Of a DNA stretch of 64,000 bases, positions 24,248 through 33,464 are shown piece by piece (the first letter of the stretch is position 1; each line of letters opens with the position of its first letter). The notes beneath the pieces are model-generated. The model had not been told where the DNA came from. It saw only the letters and a list, made by a program, of their open reading frames with translations, and searched no databases. Origin of the DNA: Mycolicibacterium cosmeticum (GTDB lineage Bacteria; Actinomycetota; Actinomycetes; Mycobacteriales; Mycobacteriaceae). The stretch spans positions 1,302,001 through 1,366,000 of the forward strand of contig NZ_CCBB010000001.1 of assembly GCF_000613185.1 (NCBI RefSeq), written 5' to 3'. A program made the translations under genes and the position numbers.

Positions 24248-24578
24248 CGAGTTCACTGCGCAGCGCTCGCTGCCGTTCGATGCGACGGCGGGCGTCGTAG
24301 TCGCGCATGCGTTGCGGATAGCCGACCTTCTGCACGTCGTAGACCGGGATGTCGAGCTGGCGGCTCAGCCGCCGGGCCCCGGCGTCGCCGCCCGTGCGGC
24401 GTCGGGTCCACTCGCCATCGGCGGCCACGAGCACCACGGTCACATCGGTGACGGTGGTCTTGGGTTCGACGAAGGCCTCGACGCCGTGATGGGTGGCCAC
24501 CCACTGCCGCAGGTAATCCAGGTCGGCGGCGGTCTGCGACCCGCCACCCGAGCCACGCCATTTATCGAAAAGTCCCAC
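24240..24578 (-). CDS. Small conserved hypothetical protein upstream of ephD
   Basis: This 112-residue soluble protein (GTG start, GAGGAG nine bases upstream) begins GLFDKWRGSGGG. It has a beta-rich centre with VTDVTVVLVAADGEWTRRR and a charged helical C-terminus. No catalytic motif was recognised. The overlap with ephD indicates coexpression, so it may assist the same envelope lipid pathway; this is inference from context only. Confidence 0.8.
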   Translation of the reverse strand: MGLFDKWRGSGGGSQTAADLDYLRQWVATHHGVEAFVEPKTTVTDVTVVLVAADGEWTRRRTGGDAGARRLSRQLDIPVYDVQKVGYPQRMRDYDARRRIERQRALRSELDE

Positions 24579-24724
24579 GTGGCGTAACTCCTCTCTTTGT
24601 CACCTTCGATGGTGCCAGAGCGACAAGTCCGGACGTCTGCGACGACCGAGCGGAGCGGACGTGACAGGATGGGTCCTGCATCGCATTCCCCCCGTGACGA
24701 CGACTGCTCGAGGAGTCAAAACCC

Positions 24725-26467
24725 ATGGCCATCTCCGTCCAGATGCCCGCACTCGGTGAGAGCGTGACCGAAGGGACCGTCACGCGGTGGCTCAAACAAG
24801 AAGGGGACACCGTCGAGGTCGACGAGCCGCTGCTGGAGGTGTCCACCGACAAGGTGGACACCGAGATCCCGGCGCCGGCCTCGGGCGTGCTGACGAAGAT
24901 CATCGCGGCGGAGGACGATGTCGTCGAGGTCGGTGGCGACCTGGCGCTGATCGGTGAGGCCGGCGAGTCCGCCCCGACCGGCGATGCCACTCCCGCCGAG
25001 GAGGCCCAGCCCGAACCCGAGCCGGAGCCGGCTGCCGAACAGGCCCAGCCGGAGCCCGAGCCCGCCAAGCCCGCCGCGAGCGGCGAATCGACTTCCGCCG
25101 CGAGCGGCGAGTCCACTTCCGTGAAGATGCCCGAGCTCGGCGAGAGCGTCACCGAGGGCACCGTCACCCGGTGGCTGAAGAAGGTCGGCGACACCGTCGC
25201 GGTCGACGAGCCGCTGGTCGAGGTGTCCACCGACAAGGTCGACACCGAGATCCCGTCCCCGGTGGCCGGCGTGCTGGTGGCCATCACCGCCGAGGAGGAC
25301 GACGTGGTCGCCGTCGGCGGCGAGCTGGCCAAGATCGGCGCCGAAGGGTCCGCACCCGCCGCACCGGCCCCCGAGCCCAAGCCGGAACCCAAGCCCGAGC
25401 CGAAACCGGAGCCCAAGCCCGAGCCGGTCGCCGCCACCCCGCCGCCGGTTCCGTCGCCGCCGCCGGCCGCGACCCCGGCTCCGGCCGCGAAGCCCGCACC
25501 GGCGGCTGCCCAGAGCGATGACGCCAGCCCGTACGTCACCCCGCTGGTGCGCAAGCTCGCCGCCGACAACGGCGTCGACCTGGCGTCGGTCACCGGCACC
25601 GGGGTCGGCGGCCGGATCCGCAAGCAGGATGTGCTCGCCGCCGCCGAAGCCAAGAAGGCTCCGGCGCCCGCCGTCCCCGCGGCCCCTGCCGCCAAGGCCC
25701 CCCAGCCCGCGGCCGCCGCGACCCCGGCACCGGCACTGGCCCACCTGCGCGGCACCACGCAGAAGGCCAACCGGATCCGTCAGATCACGGCGAAGAAGAC
25801 CCGCGAAAGCCTGCAGACCACAGCGCAATTGACGCAGACACACGAGGTCGACCTGACCAAGATCGTGGCGCTGCGGGCGAAGGCCAAGAAGAGCTTCGCC
25901 GAGCGCGAGGGCGTCAACCTGACCTTCCTGCCGTTCTTCGCGGTCGCGGTCGTCGACGCGCTCAAGGCGCACCCGAACGTCAACGCCAGCTACAACGAGG
26001 ACACCAAGGAGATCACCTACTACGACGCCGAGCACCTCGGCTTCGCGGTCGACACCGAACAGGGTCTGCTCTCACCCGTCGTGCACAACGCCGGCGACCT
26101 GTCGCTGGCCGGGCTGGCCCGGGCCATCGCCGATATCGCCGCCCGCGCCCGCTCGGGCAACCTCAAGCCCGACGAGTTGTCCGGTGGCACCTTCACCATC
26201 ACCAACATCGGCAGCCAGGGCGCCCTGTTCGACACGCCGATCCTGGTGCCGCCGCAGGCCGCGATGCTGGGCACCGGCGCCATCGTCAAGCGTCCGCGCG
26301 TGGTGGTCGACGAGAACGGCAACGAGTCGATCGGCGTGCGGTCTGTCGCCTACCTGCCGCTGACCTACGACCACCGCCTCATCGACGGCGCCGATGCCGG
26401 CCGCTTCCTCACCACCATCAAGCGGCGGCTTGAAGAGGGCGCGTTCGAGGCCGACCTGGGTCTCTAA
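24725..26467 (+). CDS. dlaT: Dihydrolipoamide acyltransferase DlaT (E2, two lipoyl domains)
   Basis: This 580-residue E2 has two N-terminal lipoyl domains (about 1-78 and 133-212), each with the lipoylation site [10 protein letters not shown] peripheral-subunit-binding domain ([14 protein letters not shown]..., about 270-310) and a catalytic domain ending with the [14 protein letters not shown] signature follow. The linkers are rich in Pro, Ala, Glu and Lys, including KPEP-type tandem repeats. In mycobacteria DlaT serves pyruvate dehydrogenase and the antioxidant peroxidase system with AhpD/AhpC. AGGAG lies ten bases before the ATG. The neighbouring lipB and lipA supply its cofactor. Confidence 0.96.
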   Translation: MAISVQMPALGESVTEGTVTRWLKQEGDTVEVDEPLLEVSTDKVDTEIPAPASGVLTKIIAAEDDVVEVGGDLALIGEAGESAPTGDATPAEEAQPEPEPEPAAEQAQPEPEPAKPAASGESTSAASGESTSVKMPELGESVTEGTVTRWLKKVGDTVAVDEPLVEVSTDKVDTEIPSPVAGVLVAITAEEDDVVAVGGELAKIGAEGSAPAAPAPEPKPEPKPEPKPEPKPEPVAATPPPVPSPPPAATPAPAAKPAPAAAQSDDASPYVTPLVRKLAADNGVDLASVTGTGVGGRIRKQDVLAAAEAKKAPAPAVPAAPAAKAPQPAAAATPAPALAHLRGTTQKANRIRQITAKKTRESLQTTAQLTQTHEVDLTKIVALRAKAKKSFAEREGVNLTFLPFFAVAVVDALKAHPNVNASYNEDTKEITYYDAEHLGFAVDTEQGLLSPVVHNAGDLSLAGLARAIADIAARARSGNLKPDELSGGTFTITNIGSQGALFDTPILVPPQAAMLGTGAIVKRPRVVVDENGNESIGVRSVAYLPLTYDHRLIDGADAGRFLTTIKRRLEEGAFEADLGL

Positions 26468-27387
26468 TGTCGGTGCAGGGACCCGGCGTGATCGCGATCG
26501 CCGGGTCATCGGGGCTGATCGGATCGGCGTTGACGACGGCGTTGCGCGCCGCCGATCACCGGGTGATCCGCATCGTGCGCCGCGCACCGGGCAACGCCGA
26601 CGAGCTGTTCTGGAACCCGGCGACCGGCGACTTCGACATCGACAGGCTGGCCGGCGTCGACGTGGTGGTGAATCTCTGCGGCGTCAACGTCGGCTCGCGG
26701 CGGTGGTCGGGGTCGTTCAAACAGAGCCTGCGCGACAGCCGGATCGGGCCGACCGAGGTGCTGGCCGGCGCCGTCGCCGACGCGCAGGTCCCGGTCCTGC
26801 TCAACGCGAGCGCCGTGGGGTTCTACGGCGATACCCGCAACAAGGTCGCCGACGAGACCGCGCCCCAGGGTCAGGGTTTCCTGGCCCAGTTGTGCGCGGA
26901 CTGGGAGGCGGGCACCGAACCCGCCGCCGAGGGCGGGGCGCGCGTCGTGCTGGTCCGCACCGGCCTGGTGCTGTCGCCGTCCGGCGGGGTGCTCGGCCGG
27001 CTGCGGCCGCTGTTCGGCCTGGGCCTGGGGGCCCGGTTGGGCAGTGGCCGCCAGTACTTCCCGTGGATCACGCTGGAAGACCAGGTGCGGGCGCTGCTGT
27101 TCGCCATGACCCACGACGAGCTGGCCGGGCCGGTCAACTTCACCGGGCCGGCGCCGGTGACTAACGGCGCGTTCACCACGGCGCTGGGCCGGGCGCTCAA
27201 CCGCCCGACGCCGATGATCGTCCCCGGTATCGCGTTGCGGGCGGTGCTCGGCGAGTTCGCCGAGGAGGGCTTGTTGTTCGGCCAGCGGGCCATCCCGGCC
27301 GCACTGGAACGGGCGGGATTCCGGTTCCACCACAACACCGTCGGTGAGGCCCTTGCGTATGCCACCCGCACCGCCCCGACCGGGTAA
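26467..27387 (+). CDS. TIGR01777-family NAD-dependent epimerase-like protein
   Basis: This 306-residue protein has an N-terminal Rossmann motif ([14 protein letters not shown]) and the conserved [11 protein letters not shown] of the TIGR01777 (YfcH-like) subfamily of extended SDRs. The C-terminal [13 protein letters not shown] is also family typical. The substrate is unknown. The ATG overlaps the dlaT stop by one base (TAATG), and the order dlaT-this gene-lipB-lipA is the same as Rv2215-Rv2218. Confidence 0.92.
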   Translation: MSVQGPGVIAIAGSSGLIGSALTTALRAADHRVIRIVRRAPGNADELFWNPATGDFDIDRLAGVDVVVNLCGVNVGSRRWSGSFKQSLRDSRIGPTEVLAGAVADAQVPVLLNASAVGFYGDTRNKVADETAPQGQGFLAQLCADWEAGTEPAAEGGARVVLVRTGLVLSPSGGVLGRLRPLFGLGLGARLGSGRQYFPWITLEDQVRALLFAMTHDELAGPVNFTGPAPVTNGAFTTALGRALNRPTPMIVPGIALRAVLGEFAEEGLLFGQRAIPAALERAGFRFHHNTVGEALAYATRTAPTG

Positions 27388-27390
27388 CTT
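27385..27390 (+). promoter_or_regulatory. Leaderless -10 box of lipB
   Basis: TAACTT at the very end of the epimerase gene lies seven bases before the lipB ATG, so lipB-lipA may have their own leaderless promoter. Confidence 0.45.
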
Positions 27391-27397
27391 GGCTGCT

Positions 27398-28063
27398 ATG
27401 TCCTCCATCCGATCGTCGACCACACCGCTTGAGATCAGGCAGCTGGGGACGGTGGACTACGCCGACGCGTGGGCGTTGCAGCGGGAGATCGCCGACGCCC
27501 GGGTGGCCGGCGGGCCCGACACCCTGCTGTTGCTGGAGCATCCGGCGGTGTACACCGCCGGCAAGCGGACCTTGCCCGAAGAAAGACCCAGTACGGCCGG
27601 CGTTCCCGTGGTGGACACCGACCGCGGCGGCAAGATCACCTGGCACGGGCCCGGCCAACTGGTCGGCTACCCGATCATCGGGCTGACCGAACCGCTCGAT
27701 GTGGTGAATTTCGTTCGGCGCCTTGAGGAAGCACTCATCACGGTGTGCGCCGACCTCGGCCTCGAGGCGGGCCGGGTCGAGGGCCGATCGGGTGTGTGGG
27801 TGCCCGGCCAACCGCAACGCAAGGTCGGCGCCATCGGTATCCGGGTTGCCCGCGGGGTGACATTGCACGGCTTCGCGCTGAACTGCGATTGCGACCTCGG
27901 TGCGTTCGGCGGCATCATCCCGTGCGGCATCTCCGATGCCGGTGTCACGTCCCTGACCGCCGAGCTGGGCCGCCACGTCGGCGTGAGAGATGTCACGGAC
28001 GCCGTCGCCGAAGCGGTCGCCGGCGCTTTGGATGGACACATCCGCGTAGCATTGGCCCAGTGA
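27398..28063 (+). CDS. lipB: Octanoyl-[ACP]:protein octanoyltransferase LipB
   Basis: This 221-residue enzyme moves octanoyl groups from acyl carrier protein to lipoyl-domain lysines. The catalytic dyad is at C176 ([10 protein letters not shown]) and K142 (RKVGAIGI), the same positions as in M. tuberculosis Lip[18 protein letters not shown] is the family signature. The frame is open upstream, but the ATG at 27398 follows a leaderless promoter and gives the right length. The stop overlaps the lipA GTG. Confidence 0.96.
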   Translation: MSSIRSSTTPLEIRQLGTVDYADAWALQREIADARVAGGPDTLLLLEHPAVYTAGKRTLPEERPSTAGVPVVDTDRGGKITWHGPGQLVGYPIIGLTEPLDVVNFVRRLEEALITVCADLGLEAGRVEGRSGVWVPGQPQRKVGAIGIRVARGVTLHGFALNCDCDLGAFGGIIPCGISDAGVTSLTAELGRHVGVRDVTDAVAEAVAGALDGHIRVALAQ

Positions 28064-28992
28064 GCGTCGTACCCGAAGGCCGTAAGTTGTTGCGCCTCGA
28101 AGTGCGCAATGCCGAGACTCCCATCGAGCGGAAACCGCCGTGGATCAAGACCCGGCTGCGCACCGGCCCGGAGTACACCGAACTGAAGAACCTGGTCCGC
28201 CGCGAGGGTCTGCACACGGTGTGCGAGGAGGCCGGCTGCCCCAACATCTACGAATGCTGGGAGGACCGCGAGGCCACCTTCCTCATCGGTGGTGAGCAGT
28301 GCACCCGCCGCTGTGATTTCTGCCAGATCGACACCGGCAAGCCCGCCGAGCTGGACCGCGACGAACCGCGCCGGGTCGCCGAGAGCGTGCAGGCCATGGG
28401 GCTGCGCTACTCCACGGTGACCGGGGTAGCCCGCGACGATCTGCCCGACGGCGGGGCCTGGCTGTACGCCGAGACCGTCCGCCAGATCCACGCGCTGAAC
28501 CCGAACACCGGGGTCGAGCTGCTGGCCCCGGACTTCAACGCGATCCCCGAACAACTCGAAGAGGTCTTCGCCTCGCGCCCAGAGGTATTCGCGCACAACG
28601 TCGAAACGGTGCCGCGCATCTTCAAGCGGATCCGCCCGGCGTTCCGCTACCAGCGCAGCCTGGACGTCATCACCGCCGCGCGTACCTACGGGCTGGTCAC
28701 CAAGTCCAACCTGATCCTGGGCATGGGTGAGACCACCGACGAGGTGCGCACCGCGCTGGCCGATCTGCACGAGGCCGGCTGCGACATCGTCACCATCACC
28801 CAATACCTGCGCCCGTCCCCGCGGCATCACCCGGTGGACCGGTGGGTGCACCCCGATGAGTTCGTCGAGCTGTCGGCCTTCGCCGAGAGCCTCGGCTTCG
28901 CCGGCGTGCTGGCCGGACCCTTGGTGCGCTCCTCCTACCGGGCCGGCCGGTTGTACGAGCAGGCGGCGCGCGTGCGTCCGCCTGTGTCCTGA
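28060..28992 (+). CDS. lipA: Lipoyl synthase LipA
   Basis: This 310-residue radical SAM enzyme inserts two sulfurs into the protein-bound octanoyl chain. The auxiliary cluster cysteines are C55, C60 and C66 ([12 protein letters not shown]), and the radical SAM cluster is C81-x3-C85-x2-C88 (CTRRCDFC). The C-terminal VRSSYRAG carries the serine that binds the auxiliary cluster. The GTG at 28060 overlaps the lipB stop by GTGA, so both steps of lipoate synthesis are coupled. Confidence 0.97.
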   Translation: MSVVPEGRKLLRLEVRNAETPIERKPPWIKTRLRTGPEYTELKNLVRREGLHTVCEEAGCPNIYECWEDREATFLIGGEQCTRRCDFCQIDTGKPAELDRDEPRRVAESVQAMGLRYSTVTGVARDDLPDGGAWLYAETVRQIHALNPNTGVELLAPDFNAIPEQLEEVFASRPEVFAHNVETVPRIFKRIRPAFRYQRSLDVITAARTYGLVTKSNLILGMGETTDEVRTALADLHEAGCDIVTITQYLRPSPRHHPVDRWVHPDEFVELSAFAESLGFAGVLAGPLVRSSYRAGRLYEQAARVRPPVS

Positions 28993-28996
28993 GCCG

Positions 28997-29002
28997 TATC
29001 CT
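28997..29002 (+). promoter_or_regulatory. Leaderless -10 box of the DUF4191 gene
   Basis: TATCCT lies seven bases before the ATG at 29010 and five bases after the lipA stop. Confidence 0.45.
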
Positions 29003-29009
29003 CAGGGCT

Positions 29010-29762
29010 ATGGCGCAATCACGTACCCCCGCCCAGACCAAGGCCGCCAAGGCCGAGGCCAAGGCCGCCCGCAAGGCGGCGTCCAAGCAGCGGCGCAGTC
29101 AGCTGTGGCAGGCGTTCCAAATCCAGCGCAAAGAGGACAGCCGCCTGCTGCCGTACATGATCGGCGCGTTCGTGCTGATCGTGGCCGCGTCGGTGGCGCT
29201 GGGACTGTTCGCCGGCGGCTTCACCGCCTACATGCTGATCCCGCTCGGCGTCGTGCTGGGCGCGCTCGTCGCGTTCATCATCTTCGGCCGGCGCGCGCAG
29301 AAGTCGGTATACCGCAAGGCGGAGGGCCAGACGGGTGCGGCGGCCTGGGCGCTGGACAACATGCGCGGCAAGTGGCGGGTCACCCCCGGGGTCGCGGCGA
29401 CCGGGAACTTCGACGCCGTGCACCGGGTGATCGGCCGCCCCGGCGTCATCTTCGTCGCCGAGGGTTCGCCGTCGCGCGTCAAACCGCTGCTGGCCCAGGA
29501 GAAGAAGCGCACCGCCCGGCTGGTCGGCGATGTGCCGATCTACGACATCGTGGTCGGCAACGGCGAGGGCGAGGTGCCGCTGTCCAAGCTGGAACGCCAC
29601 CTGATGAAGCTGCCGGCGAATATCAACGCCAAGCAGATGGATGCGCTGGAGTCCAAGCTGGTGGCCCTGGGCTCCAAGGTCGGCCCGGCGGCCATGCCGA
29701 AGGGCCCGCTGCCCAACGCCGGCAAGCTCAAGGGTATGCAGCGCACGGTCCGCCGCAGGTGA
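29010..29762 (+). CDS. DUF4191 membrane protein (Rv2219-like)
   Basis: This 250-residue protein has a lysine/alanine-rich N-terminus and two adjacent transmembrane helices (about 49-70 and 74-93). A cytoplasmic domain of about 150 residues follows (MRGKWRVTPGVAATGNFDAVHRVIGRPGVIFVAEG). It corresponds to Rv2219, a conserved DUF4191 protein of unknown function always near lipA in mycobacteria. A leaderless -10 box supports the ATG at 29010. Confidence 0.88.
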   Translation: MAQSRTPAQTKAAKAEAKAARKAASKQRRSQLWQAFQIQRKEDSRLLPYMIGAFVLIVAASVALGLFAGGFTAYMLIPLGVVLGALVAFIIFGRRAQKSVYRKAEGQTGAAAWALDNMRGKWRVTPGVAATGNFDAVHRVIGRPGVIFVAEGSPSRVKPLLAQEKKRTARLVGDVPIYDIVVGNGEGEVPLSKLERHLMKLPANINAKQMDALESKLVALGSKVGPAAMPKGPLPNAGKLKGMQRTVRRR

Positions 29763-29784
29763 GCTGACACTTTCCCGCGAACAG

Positions 29785-30246
29785 TCAGCGGCGGACGACG
29801 GCGGTGGCCGTCGCCCGGTCCTGCAGCCCGCGCAGATCGATGTCGGTGAACAGCGGCGGCACCACCGTCGCGATCAGCAGGCCGCGCCCGACTGCCCGGC
29901 CCAGCCCGACATAGTCGCGCCGGCCGTCGATCGGGACGACCGTCAGCCCCATCACCAATTGCCCTGGGCTGAAACCGAACAGCCGCACCGACAGCACGCC
30001 CAGGACGAACCACACCCCGAGCACGGCCGTGGACAGCGATGTCATCGAGACCCAGCCCAGCGTCATGCCGAGTGCGGCCAGCCCGTATCCGATCAGCCAG
30101 TCGATCAGCAGCGCGGCGGTGCGCCGGCCGAACCGGGCGATGGAGCCGGGGCCGCGCTCGGGCAGGCCCAATCGCTGCCCGGGATACTCTCCGGTTTCAT
30201 ACCCTGGCTCCGGTCCGGACAGCCAGGACGCGATTTCGCGGGCCAT
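29785..30246 (-). CDS. RDD-family membrane protein (Rv2219A-like)
   Basis: This 153-residue protein has the RDD opening RRTAALLIDWLIGYGLAALGM after about 50 soluble residues, then two further hydrophobic helices with FGFSPGQLVMGLTVV typical of the family. RDD proteins are small membrane proteins of mostly unknown or ion-related function. The ATG at 30246 is chosen from its leaderless -10 and the conserved MAREI/SWLSGP start; the frame is open upstream. It is divergent from glnA1. Confidence 0.88.
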   Translation of the reverse strand: MAREIASWLSGPEPGYETGEYPGQRLGLPERGPGSIARFGRRTAALLIDWLIGYGLAALGMTLGWVSMTSLSTAVLGVWFVLGVLSVRLFGFSPGQLVMGLTVVPIDGRRDYVGLGRAVGRGLLIATVVPPLFTDIDLRGLQDRATATAVVRR

Positions 30247-30253
30247 GTGCCCA

Positions 30254-30259
30254 AGCATA
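30254..30259 (-). promoter_or_regulatory. Leaderless -10 box of the RDD gene
   Basis: On the minus strand TATGCT lies seven bases before the ATG at 30246, which settles the start codon. Confidence 0.45.
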
Positions 30260-30275
30260 GAGCGCACCCGATTGC

Positions 30276-30291
30276 GTAACGTCCACGCAAC
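30276..30291 (+). promoter_or_regulatory. GlnR-type box in the glnA1 promoter
   Basis: GTAAC-GTCCAC-GCAAC fits the actinobacterial GlnR pattern GTnAC-n6-GnAAC exactly. It lies directly upstream of a -10-like TATGGT (30293-30298), 73 bases before the glnA1 GTG, so nitrogen control by GlnR is likely. Confidence 0.55.
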
Positions 30292-30363
30292 ATATGGTTG
30301 ATCGCGGGGCAACATCATTTCCCTAGCGTCACCGGCGGGTAACCAGTCAAAGGAGAGCACTCA

Positions 30364-31800
30364 GTGGCAGAAAAGACAGCGGACGACCTCTTCAAGCTGA
30401 TCAAGGACGAGAACGTCGAGTACGTGGACATCCGTTTCTGCGATCTGCCCGGTGTCGTCCAGCACTTCTCGATCCCGGCTTCGGCCTTCGACGAGAGCGT
30501 GTTCGAAGACGGCCTGGCGTTCGACGGCTCGTCGGTCCGCGGCTTCCAGTCCATCCACGAATCCGACATGATGCTGCTGCCGGACCCCGACACCGCGCGC
30601 ATCGACCCGTTCCGGGCTGCCAAGACGCTGAACCTCAACTTCTTCGTCCACGACCCGTTCACCCGCGAGGCCTACTCCCGCGACCCGCGCAACGTCGCCC
30701 GCAAGGCCGAGAACTACCTGGCCAGCACCGGCATCGCCGACACCGCCTACTTCGGTGCCGAGGCCGAGTTCTACATCTTCGACTCGGTGAGCTTCGACTC
30801 GAAGATCAACGGCACCTTCTACGAGGTCGACTCCGAGTCCGGCTGGTGGAACAGCGGTGAGCCCTTCGAGGCCGACGGCAGCGCCAACCGCGGATACAAG
30901 GTTCGCCCCAAGGGCGGCTACTTCCCCGTCGCTCCGTACGACCACTACGTGGATCTGCGCGACGAGATGGCCACCAACCTGCAGAACGCCGGCTTCACCC
31001 TGGAGCGCGGCCACCACGAGGTCGGCACCGCCGGGCAGGCCGAGATCAACTACAAGTTCAACACCATGCTCGCCGCGGCCGACGACGTGCTGCTGTTCAA
31101 ATACATCATCAAGAACACGGCGTGGGCGAACGGCAAGACCGTCACCTTCATGCCGAAGCCGCTGTTCGGTGACAACGGCTCGGGCATGCACGTGCACCAG
31201 TCGCTGTGGAAGGACGGCAAGCCGCTGTTCCACGACGAGTCCGGCTACGCCGGCCTGTCGGATCTGGCCCGCCACTACATCGGCGGCATCCTGCACCACG
31301 CCCCGTCGCTGCTGGCGTTCACCAACCCGACGGTGAACTCCTACAAGCGTCTGGTGCCGGGCTACGAGGCCCCGATCAACCTGGTGTACAGCCAGCGCAA
31401 CCGCTCGGCCTGTGTGCGTATCCCGATCACCGGCAACAACCCGAAGGCCAAGCGCCTCGAGTTCCGCTGCCCGGACAGCTCGGGCAACCCGTACCTGGCG
31501 TTCGCGGCCATGCTGATGGCCGGTATCGACGGCATCAAGAAGAAGATCGAGCCGCAGGCCCCGGTCGACAAGGACCTCTACGAGCTGCCGCCGGACGAGG
31601 CCGCCAACATCCCGCAGGCCCCGACCTCGCTGGCCGCGGTGATCGACCGCCTGGAAGAGGATCACGACTACCTCACCGAGGGTGGCGTGTTCACCGAGGA
31701 CCTGATCGAGACCTGGATCAGCTACAAGCGGGAGAACGAGATTCTGCCCGTGCAGATCCGCCCTCACCCGTACGAGTTCTCGCTCTATTACGACGTCTAA
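30364..31800 (+). CDS. glnA1: Glutamine synthetase type I GlnA1
   Basis: This 478-residue class I-beta glutamine synthetase assimilates ammonium into glutamine. The adenylylation tyrosine is Y406 in DKDLYELPP, the same position as in M. tuberculosis, and the adenylyltransferase glnE is encoded downstream. Other marks are [34 protein letters not shown] and the ATP-binding [16 protein letters not shown]. The GTG at 30364 has AGGAG nine bases upstream. A GlnR-type box and a -10 lie about 70 bases upstream. Confidence 0.97.
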   Translation: MAEKTADDLFKLIKDENVEYVDIRFCDLPGVVQHFSIPASAFDESVFEDGLAFDGSSVRGFQSIHESDMMLLPDPDTARIDPFRAAKTLNLNFFVHDPFTREAYSRDPRNVARKAENYLASTGIADTAYFGAEAEFYIFDSVSFDSKINGTFYEVDSESGWWNSGEPFEADGSANRGYKVRPKGGYFPVAPYDHYVDLRDEMATNLQNAGFTLERGHHEVGTAGQAEINYKFNTMLAAADDVLLFKYIIKNTAWANGKTVTFMPKPLFGDNGSGMHVHQSLWKDGKPLFHDESGYAGLSDLARHYIGGILHHAPSLLAFTNPTVNSYKRLVPGYEAPINLVYSQRNRSACVRIPITGNNPKAKRLEFRCPDSSGNPYLAFAAMLMAGIDGIKKKIEPQAPVDKDLYELPPDEAANIPQAPTSLAAVIDRLEEDHDYLTEGGVFTEDLIETWISYKRENEILPVQIRPHPYEFSLYYDV

Positions 31801-31818
31801 ATCCCCGCCGTCGCGACG

Positions 31819-31846
31819 AGGCCCCCGGTTCGCCGGGGGCCTTTGT
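31819..31846 (+). terminator. Rho-independent terminator of glnA1
   Basis: A 9-bp G/C stem (31820-31828 with 31833-31841) on a TTCG tetraloop is followed by TTTGT, 19 bases after the glnA1 stop. Confidence 0.88.
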
Positions 31847-31855
31847 CGTATTCAG

Positions 31856-31861
31856 TAAGGT
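31856..31861 (+). promoter_or_regulatory. Leaderless -10 box of the first doxX gene
   Basis: TAAGGT lies six bases before the ATG at 31868, immediately after the glnA1 terminator, so the gene has its own start point. Confidence 0.45.
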
Positions 31862-31867
31862 AACCCT

Positions 31868-32293
31868 ATGAACAACCTGAATACTCGCTTGGAAGCATTG
31901 GCGCCCACGGTGCTGAGTCTGGTCCGCATCGTGTTCGGTTTCCTGTTCACGGCGTTCGGCACCTCGAAGCTGTTCGACTGGCCCATCGCGATGGGCATTC
32001 CGACGGGCAACTGGCCGGCCTGGTACGCCGGTCTGATCGAGTTCGTGGGCGGCCTGCTGATCATGACGGGCCTGTTCACCCGGATCGCGGCCTTCATCGC
32101 CTCGGGCGCGATGGCGGTCGCCTACTTCTGGCAGCATCAGCCGCTGGCGTTGTGGCCCATCGTCGACCCCCAGTACGGCGGCAACGGCGGCCTGTCGGCG
32201 ATCCTGTTCTGCTTCGTCTTCTTCCTGCTGGTCTTCACCGGCGGCGGCCCGTACGCGCTCGATGCGCTGCGTCACCGCACCACCCAGCCGTAG
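31868..32293 (+). CDS. DoxX family membrane protein, copy 1
   Basis: This 141-residue protein has four hydrophobic helices with the DoxX marks RIVFGFLFTAFGTSKLF, AGLIEFVGGLLIMTGLFTR and FVFFLLVFTGGG. In M. tuberculosis a DoxX protein partners with superoxide dismutase SodA and rhodanese SseA in a membrane redox complex. Neither partner is encoded next to this copy. A related gene follows within 35 bases, so the pair arose by tandem duplication. Confidence 0.9.
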   Translation: MNNLNTRLEALAPTVLSLVRIVFGFLFTAFGTSKLFDWPIAMGIPTGNWPAWYAGLIEFVGGLLIMTGLFTRIAAFIASGAMAVAYFWQHQPLALWPIVDPQYGGNGGLSAILFCFVFFLLVFTGGGPYALDALRHRTTQP

Positions 32294-32313
32294 AGATAAG
32301 CGGACCGTAGTCC

Positions 32314-32319
32314 TATTAT
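32314..32319 (+). promoter_or_regulatory. Leaderless -10 box of the second doxX gene
   Basis: TATTAT, close to consensus, lies seven bases before the ATG at 32327 and overlaps the alternative upstream ATG at 32318. It argues for the downstream start. Confidence 0.5.
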
Positions 32320-32326
32320 GGGCGGC

Positions 32327-32746
32327 ATGCCATCACCTCAGATTGACGCCAAGCTCAACGGACTCGCACCGGTGGTGCTGTCGGTGTTCCGGATCGTCTT
32401 CGGCCTGCTGCTCACCGTGCACGGCACCTCGAAGCTGTTCGCGTGGCCGATCCCGCCCGGCCCCGGTGGCGCCGTCCCCACCGGCACCTGGCCGTTCTGG
32501 TACGCCGGTGTCATCGAGTTGGTGCTGGGGCTGCTGCTGATCGCCGGCCTGTTCACCCGGGTGGCCGCGTTCATCGCCGCCGGGGAGATGGCGTTCGCCT
32601 ACTTCACCCAGCACCAGCCGACGGGCCTGTGGCCGATCGAGAACGGCGGTGAACTGGCGGTGCTGTACTGCTTCGGGTTCTTCCTGCTGGTGTTCACCGG
32701 CGGCGGCGCGCTGGCGGTCGACGCGGCGCTGCGGCGCAAGAGCTGA
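32327..32746 (+). CDS. DoxX family membrane protein, copy 2
   Basis: This 139-residue paralogue of the preceding gene shares the four-helix pattern and motifs such as RIVFGLLLTVHGTSKLFAWP, LGLLLIAGLFTRVAAFIA and FFLLVFTGGG. It differs by a proline/glycine insertion (PGPGGAVPTGTWP) after the first helix. The start at 32327 is preferred because the ATG at 32318 lies within the likely -10 box. The stop is two bases from the convergent thioesterase stop. Confidence 0.88.
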   Translation: MPSPQIDAKLNGLAPVVLSVFRIVFGLLLTVHGTSKLFAWPIPPGPGGAVPTGTWPFWYAGVIELVLGLLLIAGLFTRVAAFIAAGEMAFAYFTQHQPTGLWPIENGGELAVLYCFGFFLLVFTGGGALAVDAALRRKS

Positions 32747-32748
32747 GC

Positions 32749-33378
32749 TCAGCCCGCTTCCCGCGCCCACGCGGGCATCACGAAGATGCCCTCGGCCTCG
32801 ACGGTGACCCCTTCGGCGTCCAGGATCTGGCCCCGCGCAAAGGCTTTGACGCCTTCGACGCGGTCGATCCAGGCTTCGGCGCGCAGTGCCCCGAGCGGGG
32901 TGCCGCGCAGGTACTTCAGGGTCAGCGTGCCGGTGAACCGCGGCTTGATCAGCCCCTCGCTGGCGGCCTCGCCGAGCAGATGGTCCAACACCAGGGCGCA
33001 GATCCCGCCGTGCACCCGGTTCGGCGGGCCCTCGTAGGCCGCGCCGAGGGTGAACTCGGTCCAGCACCGGCCCGCCTCGGTGTGGTGGATCTGCAGCGGC
33101 GGCGCAATCGCATTGCGCAGCCCGATGGCCGGGTCGGCCCAGGCCACCGGGCGCCCGGTGATCTCGTGCCGCAGGGTGCGCGGTCCGTCGTGCTGCCGGC
33201 GTTCCAGCGACGCGGTGACGGCTTCGATCGACGCCACCGCTGCCCGGATCGTCTCGTCGTCCACACCGGTCCGGATGCTGGCGTCGACGAGTTTGCGGAC
33301 GGCTGCCGTCAGGGGCCCGTACAACTCCTGCAGCCGGTCGTGCTCGTCGGCACTGATCACCTCGAACGGAACACCCAT
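32749..33378 (-). CDS. PaaI/4HBT-family thioesterase-like protein
   Basis: This 209-residue hotdog-fold protein has an N-terminal helical extension of about 90 residues and a C-terminal 4HBT domain. The typical motif NRVHGGICALVLDHLLGEA (HGG with acidic residue) is present. It probably hydrolyses acyl-CoA thioesters; the substrate is unknown. The ATG at 33378 is chosen over a TTG one codon earlier. It has no operon partner and is divergent from the M4 protease gene. Confidence 0.87.
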   Translation of the reverse strand: MGVPFEVISADEHDRLQELYGPLTAAVRKLVDASIRTGVDDETIRAAVASIEAVTASLERRQHDGPRTLRHEITGRPVAWADPAIGLRNAIAPPLQIHHTEAGRCWTEFTLGAAYEGPPNRVHGGICALVLDHLLGEAASEGLIKPRFTGTLTLKYLRGTPLGALRAEAWIDRVEGVKAFARGQILDAEGVTVEAEGIFVMPAWAREAG

Positions 33379-33452
33379 CAACCGGTTCTATCAGCCCGGC
33401 ACGGCGTTGCCGCAATCAGGTGCTAAATGCGCCTTACGCACGCGTCAACGTC

Positions 33453-33458
33453 TATCGT
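33453..33458 (+). promoter_or_regulatory. Leaderless -10 box of the M4 protease gene
   Basis: TATCGT lies six bases before the ATG at 33465, which fixes the start at the signal peptide. Confidence 0.45.
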
Positions 33459-33464
33459 CTCCCC

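Noticed and set aside
25370..25440. Short tandem repeats resembling a small repeat array
   Set aside because: They encode the Lys-Pro-Glu-Pro linker of DlaT and have no CRISPR-like unique spacers.
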